Source: Anaerolinea thermophila
GTDB taxonomy: Bacteria; Chloroflexota; Anaerolineae; Anaerolineales; Villigracilaceae
Direction: 5' to 3'
Assembly (NCBI GenBank): GCA_020722305.1
Contig: DYLB01000049.1
Span: 1 to 12,587, forward strand
Length of the DNA: 12,587 nt
A program made the translations under genes and the position numbers. Shown here piece by piece: positions 6,685 to 12,587 of this stretch (positions are counted from its first letter, which is position 1; every line of letters begins with the position of its first letter). The notes under the pieces were generated by a model. That model made no database searches, had not been told where the DNA came from, and saw nothing but the letters and a program-made list of their open reading frames with translations.

Positions 6685-7362
6685 ATGAGTATTCAGTCAC
6701 AGATTGTCCTGCGAACGAAAAAATTGGGAGTGCTCCTGCGAGATGCGCGCCTGGCGGCGCGCAAAAGCGTGGATGAATGCGCCAGCGCGGTCGGTGTGAC
6801 CCGGGGCGTCTTCGGCTCCTACGAGCAGGGGCGTAAATCCCCCTCGCTCCCCGAAATCGAAGTCCTGGCCTTCTTCCTGGGCCTGCCCATCAACCACTTC
6901 TGGGGCCGGGAAGCCATCTCGGACGACGCCCCGCCGACCGACCCGATCAACCTGCCCGCCTTGAAGGGCGTGCGCCAGCGCATGATCGGGGCCTTGCTGC
7001 GCCGCCAGCGGATGGAGGCCAGCATCTCGGTCAAGGCCCTGTCGGAGCAGACAGGAATCCCCCAGAGCCGGATCAAGGCCTACGAACTGGGAGAACGGCC
7101 CATCCCCGTCCCCGAACTGGAGGGGCTGCTGGCGGTGCTGGACGGGCGGATCGAATCCTTCTTCGACCAGAGCGGTCCCATTGGTCAATGGATGAACCAG
7201 CAAAAATCGGTCGAGCTGTTCCTGAAACTCCCCACCGACCTGCAAGATTTCGTCTGCCAGCCGGTCAACCTGCCTTACCTGGAATTGGCCCGCAAGTTGA
7301 GCGCTCTTTCGGCTACAAAACTACGCTCGGTGGCCGAAGACCTGCTCGATATTACTTTCTAA
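6685..7362 (+). CDS. Transcriptional regulator with two XRE-type HTH domains
   Basis: This 225-residue DNA-binding protein has two XRE/Cro-type helix-turn-helix domains: about 14-73 (VDECASAVGVTRGVFGSYEQ, then SLPEIEVLAFFLGLP) and about 97-158 (VKALSEQTGIPQSRIKAYEL, then PVPELEGLLAVLDG). The two are similar in layout, including the ExG(R/E) turn after the recognition helix, so the protein probably arose by duplication. The C-terminal tail (about 165-225) holds the LPTDLQDFV and YLELARKLSAL segments, a helical region that may serve for dimerisation or sensing. A monomer with two HTH domains could contact both halves of a palindrome, and one lies 55 bases upstream of its ATG. It leads the TPR, GNAT and V4R genes with a gap of 9 bases. 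Whether it represses or activates is unknown. Confidence 0.88.
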   Translation: MSIQSQIVLRTKKLGVLLRDARLAARKSVDECASAVGVTRGVFGSYEQGRKSPSLPEIEVLAFFLGLPINHFWGREAISDDAPPTDPINLPALKGVRQRMIGALLRRQRMEASISVKALSEQTGIPQSRIKAYELGERPIPVPELEGLLAVLDGRIESFFDQSGPIGQWMNQQKSVELFLKLPTDLQDFVCQPVNLPYLELARKLSALSATKLRSVAEDLLDITF

Positions 7363-7371
7363 GCACATTCG

Positions 7372-7899
7372 ATGGACTCCCAATCTCTCGACCAACTGGC
7401 CGAAGCGGCCAAAAGCGTCTTCCAGCAGGGGAAGTTCACCCAGGCTGCCGGAGAATTCGCCCATCTGGCCCAATCGTATGCGGACCGGGGCGACGACCTG
7501 ATGGCGGCCGAGATGCGCAACAACCAGAGCGTCTCCCTGCTCCAGGCCGGGCAGGCCGCCGCCGCCCTCGACCTGGTGCTGGATACCGATAAAATATTCG
7601 CCCAGGCCGGCGACCTGCGCCGCCAGGGATTGGCCCTCGGCAACCGGGCCGCGGCCCTCGAAGCCCTCGGCCGCGCCGACGAAGCTGCCCGAGACTACGA
7701 CCAGGCCGCCGACCTACTCGACCGGGCCGGGGAAGGCGACCTGCGGGCCATGGTGCTCAAGTCCCGCGCCGCTCTCGACCTGAAACGCGGCAAAATGACC
7801 GACTCGGCGGTTAACATGATGGGGCATCTGGCCTCGCTCGAAAAACCCACCTTATTCCAACGATTCTTGAAATTCTTGCTGCGATTCCGTCTATGGTAA
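7372..7899 (+). CDS. Small TPR-like repeat protein
   Basis: This 175-residue all-helical protein has TPR-like helix pairs: about 1-40 (FQQGKFTQAAGEFAHLAQSY), 41-80 (AEMRNNQSVSLLQAGQAAAA), 81-120 (ALGNRAAALEALGRADEAAR) and 121-155 (AMVLKSRAALDLKRGKMTDS). The family usually acts as a protein-protein scaffold. There is no signal peptide or lipobox, so it is not TadD-like. The last 16 residues (TLFQRFLKFLLRFRLW) are a basic, aromatic, amphipathic tail that might touch membrane or a partner. The start lies 9 bases after the regulator gene with no strong ribosome site, suggesting coupling. Its stop overlaps the acetyltransferase start by 7 bases. The partner is unknown. Confidence 0.85.
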   Translation: MDSQSLDQLAEAAKSVFQQGKFTQAAGEFAHLAQSYADRGDDLMAAEMRNNQSVSLLQAGQAAAALDLVLDTDKIFAQAGDLRRQGLALGNRAAALEALGRADEAARDYDQAADLLDRAGEGDLRAMVLKSRAALDLKRGKMTDSAVNMMGHLASLEKPTLFQRFLKFLLRFRLW

Positions 7900-8747
7900 C
7901 TGTAGATTTACTAGTTCGCCCTGCCCTGCCTGGGGACCAAAAGCAAATTGCCAACCTGCTCTATTTCGAAGCGCACGTCCACCGCCACCTCGACTGGCGT
8001 GCTCCGCTGGACTGGTTGGGTGCGCCTTTTTATTGGGTTGCCGAGAGCGCCGGGCGGGTGCTGGCCGCGCTGGCTTGCCCGAAAGACCCGCCCCAGGTGG
8101 CCTGGCTGCGGCTTTTCACCCACGCCGGCAGCGTCCCGCTCGAAGAGGCCTGGAATGTGCTCTGGCAGACCGCCCGCGCCGAACTCGAACAGCACGGCCC
8201 GGCGACGGTGGCGGTGATCGCCCTGCACGAATGGATGGAAGGCATCCTCCTGGACAGCGGTTTCAGCAACTGGCAGAGCATCACCATGCTCGAATGGCAA
8301 GCCGGCACCCTGCCGCACCGCAAAGCCCACTACCCGGTCAAGATTCGCCCGATCCGGCGCGAGGACCTGCCCCGGGTCGCCCGCCTGGACGCGGCCTCCT
8401 TCGACCCGGTCTGGCAGAACTCGCTCCCCGCCCTCGAACGGGCCTTCGACCAGGCCTCCCTGGCGACCCTGGCCGAGGATGAGCGCGGGCTGCTCGGCTA
8501 CCAGATCAGCACCCAGAACCCGTTCGGGGCGCACCTCGCCCGGCTCGCCGTCCGGCCCGATATGCAGCGCGCAGGCATTGGGTCCGCCCTGCTCAACGAC
8601 CTGCTGACCCAGATCACGCGCCGCGGCCTCGTCCGCCTCACCGTCAACACCCAAAGCCAGAACCTGGCTTCCCTGGCGCTGTACGAGAAAATGGGCTTCA
8701 ACCCGACTGGTGAAAATTACCCGGTTTACCAATACCCAATCGGCTAA
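7893..8747 (+). CDS. Double-domain GNAT N-acetyltransferase
   Basis: This 284-residue cytoplasmic enzyme is predicted to move an acetyl group from acetyl-CoA to an amine. The C-terminal GNAT domain (about 148-284) is complete: IRPIRREDLPRVARLD opens it, ARLAVRPDMQRAGIG carries the acetyl-CoA loop (R226-A-G-I-G230), and LALYEKMGF is the motif B end. The N-terminal half (about 1-140) also looks like a GNAT fold (VRPALPGDQKQIANLL, a WVAESAGRVLAAL strand pair, ILLDSGF near its end) but lacks the Q/RxxGxG loop, so it is probably a non-catalytic partner domain. The start overlaps the TPR gene by 7 bases. It could acetylate a protein, for instance a RimI-type substrate, or a small molecule; the substrate is not visible. 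Confidence 0.88.
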   Translation: MVTVDLLVRPALPGDQKQIANLLYFEAHVHRHLDWRAPLDWLGAPFYWVAESAGRVLAALACPKDPPQVAWLRLFTHAGSVPLEEAWNVLWQTARAELEQHGPATVAVIALHEWMEGILLDSGFSNWQSITMLEWQAGTLPHRKAHYPVKIRPIRREDLPRVARLDAASFDPVWQNSLPALERAFDQASLATLAEDERGLLGYQISTQNPFGAHLARLAVRPDMQRAGIGSALLNDLLTQITRRGLVRLTVNTQSQNLASLALYEKMGFNPTGENYPVYQYPIG

Positions 8748-8753
8748 AACTGA

Positions 8754-8759
8754 AAGGAG
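8754..8759 (+). promoter_or_regulatory. Ribosome binding site of the first V4R gene
   Basis: AAGGAG stands 5 bases before ATG 8765, in the 17-base gap after the acetyltransferase. It is stronger than the sites of the coupled genes before it, suggesting independent and efficient initiation for the V4R pair. Confidence 0.7.
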
Positions 8760-8764
8760 CGCAG

Positions 8765-9385
8765 ATGGCCCAACGTGACGACGCCGTAATTGTCAATGCC
8801 CTGGTGCGGCAAGCCCTGGTCTCTGCCGAAGAAGTGATGGGCGAGAACGGCCTGAACGCCGTGCTGCATACCAGCGGTCTGGAGCGGTTCATCAACAACC
8901 TGCCGCCCAACGACCTCAACGCCGGCATTCGATCTGTAGAATACGCCCGGCTCAACCAGGCCATCGAATCGTTCTATGGGCGCGGCGGGCGCGGCATGTT
9001 GCGCCGCATCGGCAAAGCCTCCTTTCAATACGGGGTGCGCGAACAGGCCGCCCTGCTGGGCGTGGCTGGGGCAGCGCTCAAACTGCTGCCCGAAAAACAA
9101 CGCATCAAATTCATCCTCAATGCGCTGGTCGCTGCCCTCAAAAAATCCAACCCGCAGGTCGAAGCCTGGGTGGACGAAAGCGGCGAACGACTGGCCTACG
9201 TCGACGCCACCTGCGCCATCTGCCACGGGCGCAAGAGCGAAACCCCCATCTGCCACCTCTACATCGGCTCGGTCGGCGAGGCCGTCCACTGGGCCACCGG
9301 CCGCGAATACGACGTAATCGAGACCCATTGCTTCGCCCGCGGCGACGAGTTCTGCCGTTTCGAAATCGGTGAGCCGCGCCCATGA
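8765..9385 (+). CDS. V4R-domain protein, five-cysteine form
   Basis: This 206-residue soluble protein has a helical N-terminal half (about 1-130) and a C-terminal V4R (4-vinyl reductase) domain (about 130-206). That domain is known as a small-molecule-binding fold related to BchJ. The visible cysteines are C150 and C153 (CAIC), C163, C189 (ETHC) and C197 (EFCRF), with H154 and H164 beside them. This arrangement fits a metal site or a thiol cluster. The block HWATGREYDVIE is typical of the V4R core. Family members often sense hydrocarbons or lipids, but no pigment pathway is present here, so a reductase role is unlikely. It is followed by a paralog with an ATGA overlap, and the two may form a heterodimer. 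Confidence 0.85.
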   Translation: MAQRDDAVIVNALVRQALVSAEEVMGENGLNAVLHTSGLERFINNLPPNDLNAGIRSVEYARLNQAIESFYGRGGRGMLRRIGKASFQYGVREQAALLGVAGAALKLLPEKQRIKFILNALVAALKKSNPQVEAWVDESGERLAYVDATCAICHGRKSETPICHLYIGSVGEAVHWATGREYDVIETHCFARGDEFCRFEIGEPRP

Positions 9386-9984
9386 GCCAGGCGACCTTTT
9401 CTCCCGCACTTTTAAGGGGATTTATCGAGACGGCCCGCGAAGTGGCCGAACCCGATACGCTTTTGGTCCTGTTCAAGCAGCACAACCTCCCCGAAGCGTG
9501 GCTGGACCCGGAAACTGCTGGCCGTTTGGATGCCGCTTCCGCGGCTGAGGCCTACGTCGGCATCCAGCGAGCGCTGCGCCTCTATTTCGGGCGCGGGGCG
9601 CGCCTCACCCTGCTCCGCATCGGACGCATCTTGTGGGGCAAGGCGCTCGATACCGCCCCGGTCGGGATCAAAGCCCAATCCCGGATCGTGCGCGGCCTGC
9701 CCGCCGGTCTGCGCCCAAAAGCCGCCCTCGAAATCCTGGCCCGGCTGCTCGGCGGCAAGGACCAGGTCAGCCTCCACACCCTCGACCTGGACCTGGTACT
9801 GGTGGACCGCGCCAGCCCCCTGCCCGACAGACTGCACGGCGAACAAGCCGTCTGTTACGTGACTCTCGGCCTGATCCAGGGCGCGCTGTTCTGGGCCACC
9901 GGCCGCGAAGTAGACGTGGAAGAAACCTCCTGCCGTGCGGCGGGAGCCGCCACCTGCGAATTTCGGATCAAAACTGGAGGTTGA
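9382..9984 (+). CDS. V4R-domain protein, paralog lacking the CxxC
   Basis: This 200-residue paralog matches its upstream neighbour along the whole length: YFGRGARLTLLRIGR against FYGRGGRGMLRRIGK in the N-terminal half, and FWATGREVDVEETSC against HWATGREYDVIETHC in the V4R domain. It keeps three cysteines in register (C158, C184, C192; spacings 26 and 8, exactly as C163, C189 and C197 in the neighbour) but has lost the CxxC pair. It therefore probably binds a different ligand or no metal, and may act as the partner subunit. Its ATG sits in the stop of the first V4R gene, and the lipase-like gene follows at once with its own ribosome site inside this gene's end. Confidence 0.82.
   Translation: MSQATFSPALLRGFIETAREVAEPDTLLVLFKQHNLPEAWLDPETAGRLDAASAAEAYVGIQRALRLYFGRGARLTLLRIGRILWGKALDTAPVGIKAQSRIVRGLPAGLRPKAALEILARLLGGKDQVSLHTLDLDLVLVDRASPLPDRLHGEQAVCYVTLGLIQGALFWATGREVDVEETSCRAAGAATCEFRIKTGG
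9976..9980 (+). promoter_or_regulatory. Ribosome binding site of the lipase-like gene
   Basis: GGAGG stands 5 bases before ATG 9986 and overlaps the last codons of the second V4R gene. It fixes the start here rather than at the upstream in-frame ATG 9935, which would lie within the V4R gene and add 17 unlike residues. Confidence 0.85.
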
Positions 9985-9985
9985 C

Positions 9986-10813
9986 ATGCAATCATTCGAA
10001 TATGCCTGGCAAAGCGCGGACGGGATCTCGTTCTACGGCCAGGGCTGGGCCCCCGAAGCCCCCAAAGCCGTGATCTGTCTTGTCCATGGTTTGGGCGAGC
10101 ACAGCGGGCGCTACGCCCACATGGGCAGCGCTTACGCCCAGGCCGGGTACGCCCTGCTCGGCTTCGACCTGCGCGGCCACGGCAAATCCGGCGGCCGGCG
10201 CGGGCATGCACCCTCTTTCGAGGCCTTCATGCAAGACATTGACCGCCTGCTCGAAGAAGCCGGGAATCGTTATCCGGGGCTGCCGCGTTTCATCTACGGC
10301 CACAGCCTGGGCGGCATCCTGGCCCTGAACTACGCCCTGCGCCGCAAACCGGACGTGAATGGGGTAATCACCTCTGCCGCCGGCCTGCGCACCGCCATCG
10401 AGCAGCAAAAAGGCAAGGTCTTCCTGGCCAGGGTGTTCGGCTCGGTCATCCCCTCCGTCGCCATCCCCAGCGGACTCGATCCCAACACCATTTCGCGCAC
10501 GCCCGAAGTCGTCCAGCGTTACGTCAGCGACCCACTGGTGCATGACAAATTTTCCTTCGGGATGGGCAAGTCGGTAATGGACGCCATCGCCTGGGCCTTC
10601 GAACACGCCGGGGAATTCGCGCTCCCGCTCCTGGTCATGCACGGGACGGCCGACCAGTTGGGATTCGCCTCCGGCAGCCAGGAGTTTGCCTCCAAAGTCA
10701 AGGGCGATTGCACCTTCAAGGCCTGGGAAGGGCTGTCGCACGAGTTACACAACGAGCCGGAGAAGGAAGAAGTCTTTAAATACGTTATCGCCTGGATGGA
10801 GGCGCATTTGTAG
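9986..10813 (+). CDS. Monoacylglycerol-lipase-like alpha/beta hydrolase
   Basis: This 275-residue cytoplasmic hydrolase belongs to the serine aminopeptidase S33/lysophospholipase group. It most resembles monoacylglycerol lipases, which split a monoacylglycerol or lysophospholipid into fatty acid and alcohol. The oxyanion region HGLGEHSGRY is typical, and FDLRGHGKSGGRRG follows it. The catalytic triad is visible: S107 in YGHSLGG, D223 in MHGTADQLG and H252 in LSHELHNEP. The length is normal, and there is no signal peptide or membrane segment. It starts one base after the second V4R stop, so it belongs to that run, and a lipid or ester substrate would suit the hydrophobic-ligand theme of V4R proteins. 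The exact substrate is an inference. Confidence 0.92.
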   Translation: MQSFEYAWQSADGISFYGQGWAPEAPKAVICLVHGLGEHSGRYAHMGSAYAQAGYALLGFDLRGHGKSGGRRGHAPSFEAFMQDIDRLLEEAGNRYPGLPRFIYGHSLGGILALNYALRRKPDVNGVITSAAGLRTAIEQQKGKVFLARVFGSVIPSVAIPSGLDPNTISRTPEVVQRYVSDPLVHDKFSFGMGKSVMDAIAWAFEHAGEFALPLLVMHGTADQLGFASGSQEFASKVKGDCTFKAWEGLSHELHNEPEKEEVFKYVIAWMEAHL

Positions 10814-10840
10814 CGCCTTGGAACCAGGCAAGTGACGTGG

Positions 10841-10860
10841 TGCGGGATGAAAATCCCGCA
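10841..10860. terminator. Hairpin after the lipase-like gene, possible terminator
   Basis: TGCGGGAT and ATCCCGCA form a perfect 8-bp stem with a GAAA loop (10849-10852). It is followed by TTGCTTT, a broken T-rich stretch. It lies 27 bases after the lipase-like stop and just before the first DsbA gene, where a terminator or attenuator is expected. The weak T-run makes the terminator call uncertain. Confidence 0.45.
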
Positions 10861-10895
10861 TTGCTTTCCAAATACAGAATTGAGGGAACCAAAGC

Positions 10896-11618
10896 ATGAG
10901 CAAGAGCAAACGTCAGGAAATACGCGCCAGGCGCAGCCGTCAAAAACGCAGCCAGCAGGTCGTCCTGATCGTCATGGTCACGGTTGGGGTGCTGCTGAGC
11001 GCCCTGGCCTTGATCCGGGGCCAGGCCCAATCCATCGGGGAGATCGTGCAGATCACCCCGCTCCCCCGACCACTGGCGAACGGACCTGCCCTGGGCGACC
11101 CCAACGCGCCGGTCACCATAGACGTGTTCGAGGATTTCCAATGCCCGGCCTGCGCCAGTTATTCGGAGCAGGTGGAGCCGCTGATCATCTCGGCCTACGT
11201 CGAAACCGGACAGGTCTATTACGTCTTCCACAACTTCCCCTTCATAGATGACGGGACTGCATCGAAAGAATCCGACCAGGCGGCCAGCGCCAGCCTGTGC
11301 GCCGGTGAGCAGGGCCGTTTCTGGGATTATCACGACATGCTGTTCGCCAACTGGAACGGCGAAAACGTCGGGGCTTTTGCGGATGTGAGGCTGAAAGCCT
11401 TCGCCGAGTCCCTGGGGCTGGATGCGGCTGCCTTCGACGGGTGCCTGGACGACGGTCGTTACATGGACGTGGTCAATGCCGATTACCAGCTTGGCACCCG
11501 TATGGGGGTCCAGGGCACGCCCAGCGTCTTCGTCAACGGGGTGCTGCTGACGCCCGGTTTCATCCCCTCCTTCCAGGATGTCCAGCAGGCGGTCGAGGCC
11601 GCCCTTTCGGGGCAGTAA
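10896..11618 (+). CDS. Membrane-anchored DsbA-family thioredoxin (CPAC)
   Basis: This 240-residue protein has a short basic cytoplasmic start (MSKSKRQEIRARRSRQK), one membrane segment (about 21-41, VVLIVMVTVGVLLSALALI) and an extracytoplasmic DsbA/Thioredoxin_4 domain (about 68-240). The active site is C83-P-A-C86 within FEDFQCPACASY, and the conserved cis-proline is P209 in GTPSVFVNG. The insertion between is helical with extra cysteines, as in related thiol-disulfide oxidoreductases of Gram-positive-like and Chloroflexota proteins. It probably forms or reshuffles disulfides in exported proteins. No DsbB or VKOR reoxidant is in the window. GAGGG lies 9 bases before the ATG. A strong terminator follows its stop, so it is likely monocistronic or ends a unit. 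Confidence 0.92.
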   Translation: MSKSKRQEIRARRSRQKRSQQVVLIVMVTVGVLLSALALIRGQAQSIGEIVQITPLPRPLANGPALGDPNAPVTIDVFEDFQCPACASYSEQVEPLIISAYVETGQVYYVFHNFPFIDDGTASKESDQAASASLCAGEQGRFWDYHDMLFANWNGENVGAFADVRLKAFAESLGLDAAAFDGCLDDGRYMDVVNADYQLGTRMGVQGTPSVFVNGVLLTPGFIPSFQDVQQAVEAALSGQ

Positions 11619-11630
11619 ACTTCCAGCCAG

Positions 11631-11658
11631 GACCGGGACCGAAAATCCCGGTCTTTTT
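11631..11658 (+). terminator. Intrinsic terminator after first DsbA gene
   Basis: GACCGGGA (11631-11638) pairs perfectly with TCCCGGTC (11646-11653) across a 7-base loop, followed at once by TTTTT (11654-11658). It stands 12 bases after the stop codon. This is the clearest Rho-independent terminator in the window. Confidence 0.88.
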
Positions 11659-11700
11659 GATTCCCTACCTTAATCACGGATTAGCGTTTCCAACCTCTAC

Positions 11701-11729
11701 TGGACAAAACCCCCTGAACATGGCAAAAT
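11701..11729 (+). promoter_or_regulatory. Possible promoter of second DsbA gene
   Basis: TGGACA (5 of 6 to TTGACA) at 11701-11706 is followed after 17 bases by CAAAAT (4 of 6 to TATAAT) at 11724-11729. The location, between a strong terminator and the next gene, requires a promoter somewhere in 11659-11765. The exact boxes are a moderate match only. Confidence 0.4.
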
Positions 11730-11765
11730 TCAACATTCTAACCCAAACCGTCAGGAGAAAGCAGC

Positions 11766-12533
11766 ATGAGCAAAAGTAAGCGCCAGGAAATACGCGAAAA
11801 ACGGATACGCCAGCAGCGCACCCAGCGCATCGGCGTGATCGCGCTGGTAAGTGTCGGCGTTTTGTTCCTCGCCGCGGCAGTCATTTATCCCCAGGTCAAA
11901 CCGATTGGCGACATTGTGGTCTCCGACCCGGTCAGCCGCCCCAAGCCGCAGGGGAACGGCATCGGCGACCCGAACGCGCCCATATTGATTGAAGAGTTTT
12001 CCGACTTCCAGTGCCCGTACTGCGCCCGTTTCAGCAAGGAGACGGAAGGGCAACTGATCGCTGCCTACGTCGAAACCGGGAAGGTCTATTTCCGCTACCG
12101 CTCGATGGGCAATTTCCTAAGCGACAACATCGCCCGCGCCGGCGGCCCTCCGGGGACCGAGTCGGAGGATGCCGCCGAGGCCGCCTATTGCGCCGGCGAC
12201 CAGAACAAATTCTGGGAGTACCATGACATCCTGTTCGCCAACCAGACCGGCGAAGGCGTGGGCGATTTCGCCCCGCGCAAACTGACGGCTTACGCCGAAG
12301 CCCTCGGCCTGGACATGGGAGCCTTCCAGTCCTGCCTCGACAGCGGCAAGTACCGCGACCAAGTAGCCCAAGACGGCGTGGACGGCGCGGCCGCCGGGGT
12401 GACCGGTACGCCCTCCTTCCTGCTGACCTGGACGGTCAACGGCGAAGTGCGCACCAAACTGGTCGTCGGCGCCCAGCCGATCGCCGCCTTCCAGTCCGAG
12501 ATCGAGGCCGCCCTGGCGGAGATGGGGCAATAA
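11766..12533 (+). CDS. Membrane-anchored DsbA-family thioredoxin (CPYC)
   Basis: This 255-residue paralog of the preceding gene shares the first ten residues exactly (MSKSKRQEIR), the single membrane segment (about 22-41), the GDPNAP entry to the fold and the EYHDILFANQTGEGVG block. The active site is C83-P-Y-C86 and the cis-proline is P216 in GTPSFLL. Compared with its neighbour it has a 10-15 residue insertion after the NFLSDN segment (AGGPPGTESED) and a longer C-terminal strand pair (TWTVNGEVRTKLVVGAQPI). It is a probable extracytoplasmic disulfide enzyme. AGGAG lies 8 bases before the ATG. It is separated from its sister by a terminator, so the two are likely expressed separately despite the tandem duplication. 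Confidence 0.92.
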   Translation: MSKSKRQEIREKRIRQQRTQRIGVIALVSVGVLFLAAAVIYPQVKPIGDIVVSDPVSRPKPQGNGIGDPNAPILIEEFSDFQCPYCARFSKETEGQLIAAYVETGKVYFRYRSMGNFLSDNIARAGGPPGTESEDAAEAAYCAGDQNKFWEYHDILFANQTGEGVGDFAPRKLTAYAEALGLDMGAFQSCLDSGKYRDQVAQDGVDGAAAGVTGTPSFLLTWTVNGEVRTKLVVGAQPIAAFQSEIEAALAEMGQ

Positions 12534-12541
12534 TCCGTAGC

Positions 12542-12581
12542 GCGGAATTCCCTTCGGCTTTGCTCAGGGCAAGCATTCCGC
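12542..12581. repeat. Hairpin repeat at window end
   Basis: GCGGAAT (12542-12548) pairs with ATTCCGC (12575-12581). The interior resembles a generic intergenic repeat seen across many genomes of this kind (a CTTCGGC...GCTCAGG-like core). No T-run follows within the window, so it is not supported as a terminator for the second DsbA gene, though it lies only 8 bases after its stop. Confidence 0.5.
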
Positions 12582-12587
12582 AACCAA

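Noticed and set aside
7372..7899. TPR protein as a TadD pilotin for the upstream CpaF
   Set aside because: It has no signal peptide or lipobox, is too short, and belongs to a separate transcription unit.
8765..9984. V4R proteins as bacteriochlorophyll 4-vinyl reductases (BchJ)
   Set aside because: No pigment biosynthesis genes are nearby, and the hydrolase and GNAT neighbours point elsewhere. Only the domain is shared.
1..12587. CRISPR array, tRNA, rRNA or transposase
   Set aside because: I saw no regularly spaced direct repeats, no cloverleaf-like sequence, and no transposase or integrase domain in any frame.

Overview
The window is a high-GC stretch with every gene on the + strand, packed into long runs with 0-40 base gaps and several ATGA or longer stop/start overlaps. 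The protein families (V4R-domain proteins, tandem-HTH XRE regulators, soluble sensor kinases, a lone CpaF ATPase, anchored DsbA-like proteins) and the intergenic repeat style suggest an uncultured member of Chloroflexota, probably Anaerolineae. This is an inference from protein style; there is no rRNA or marker gene here to prove it.

Layout. 1-338: gene-free, dominated by a nested imperfect inverted repeat (about 46-277). 339-6570: six co-directional genes in a probable operon: an amidohydrolase; a soluble histidine kinase whose N-terminus carries two copies of an MshEN-type (cyclic-di-GMP receptor) motif; a GAF-domain histidine kinase; an OmpR-type response regulator; a 100-residue protein of unknown function; and a CpaF/TadA-type secretion ATPase. 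6571-6684: a promoter region with two TATAAT boxes joined by a perfect 16-bp palindrome. 6685-10813: a second run encoding a regulator with two XRE-type HTH domains, a TPR-like protein, a double GNAT acetyltransferase, two paralogous V4R-domain proteins and a monoacylglycerol-lipase-like hydrolase. 10814-12587: two paralogous membrane-anchored DsbA-family thioredoxins, the first closed by a clear intrinsic terminator, then a short hairpin repeat at the window end.

How the genes may work together (inference). In the first run, two soluble kinases with different sensory domains (possible c-di-GMP binding, and GAF small-molecule sensing) could feed one response regulator. That regulator's gene is followed by a small protein whose stop overlaps the start of the CpaF ATPase gene, so second-messenger status may be tied to a pilus or secretion motor whose other parts lie elsewhere. 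In the second run, the tandem-HTH regulator sits behind a palindrome that could be its own operator, and heads a cassette of ligand-binding-type (V4R), acetyltransferase, TPR and lipase-like proteins. That set looks like a lipid or hydrophobic small-molecule response module with no name I recognise. The two thioredoxin-fold proteins are probably extracytoplasmic thiol-disulfide enzymes and look independent of the cassette.
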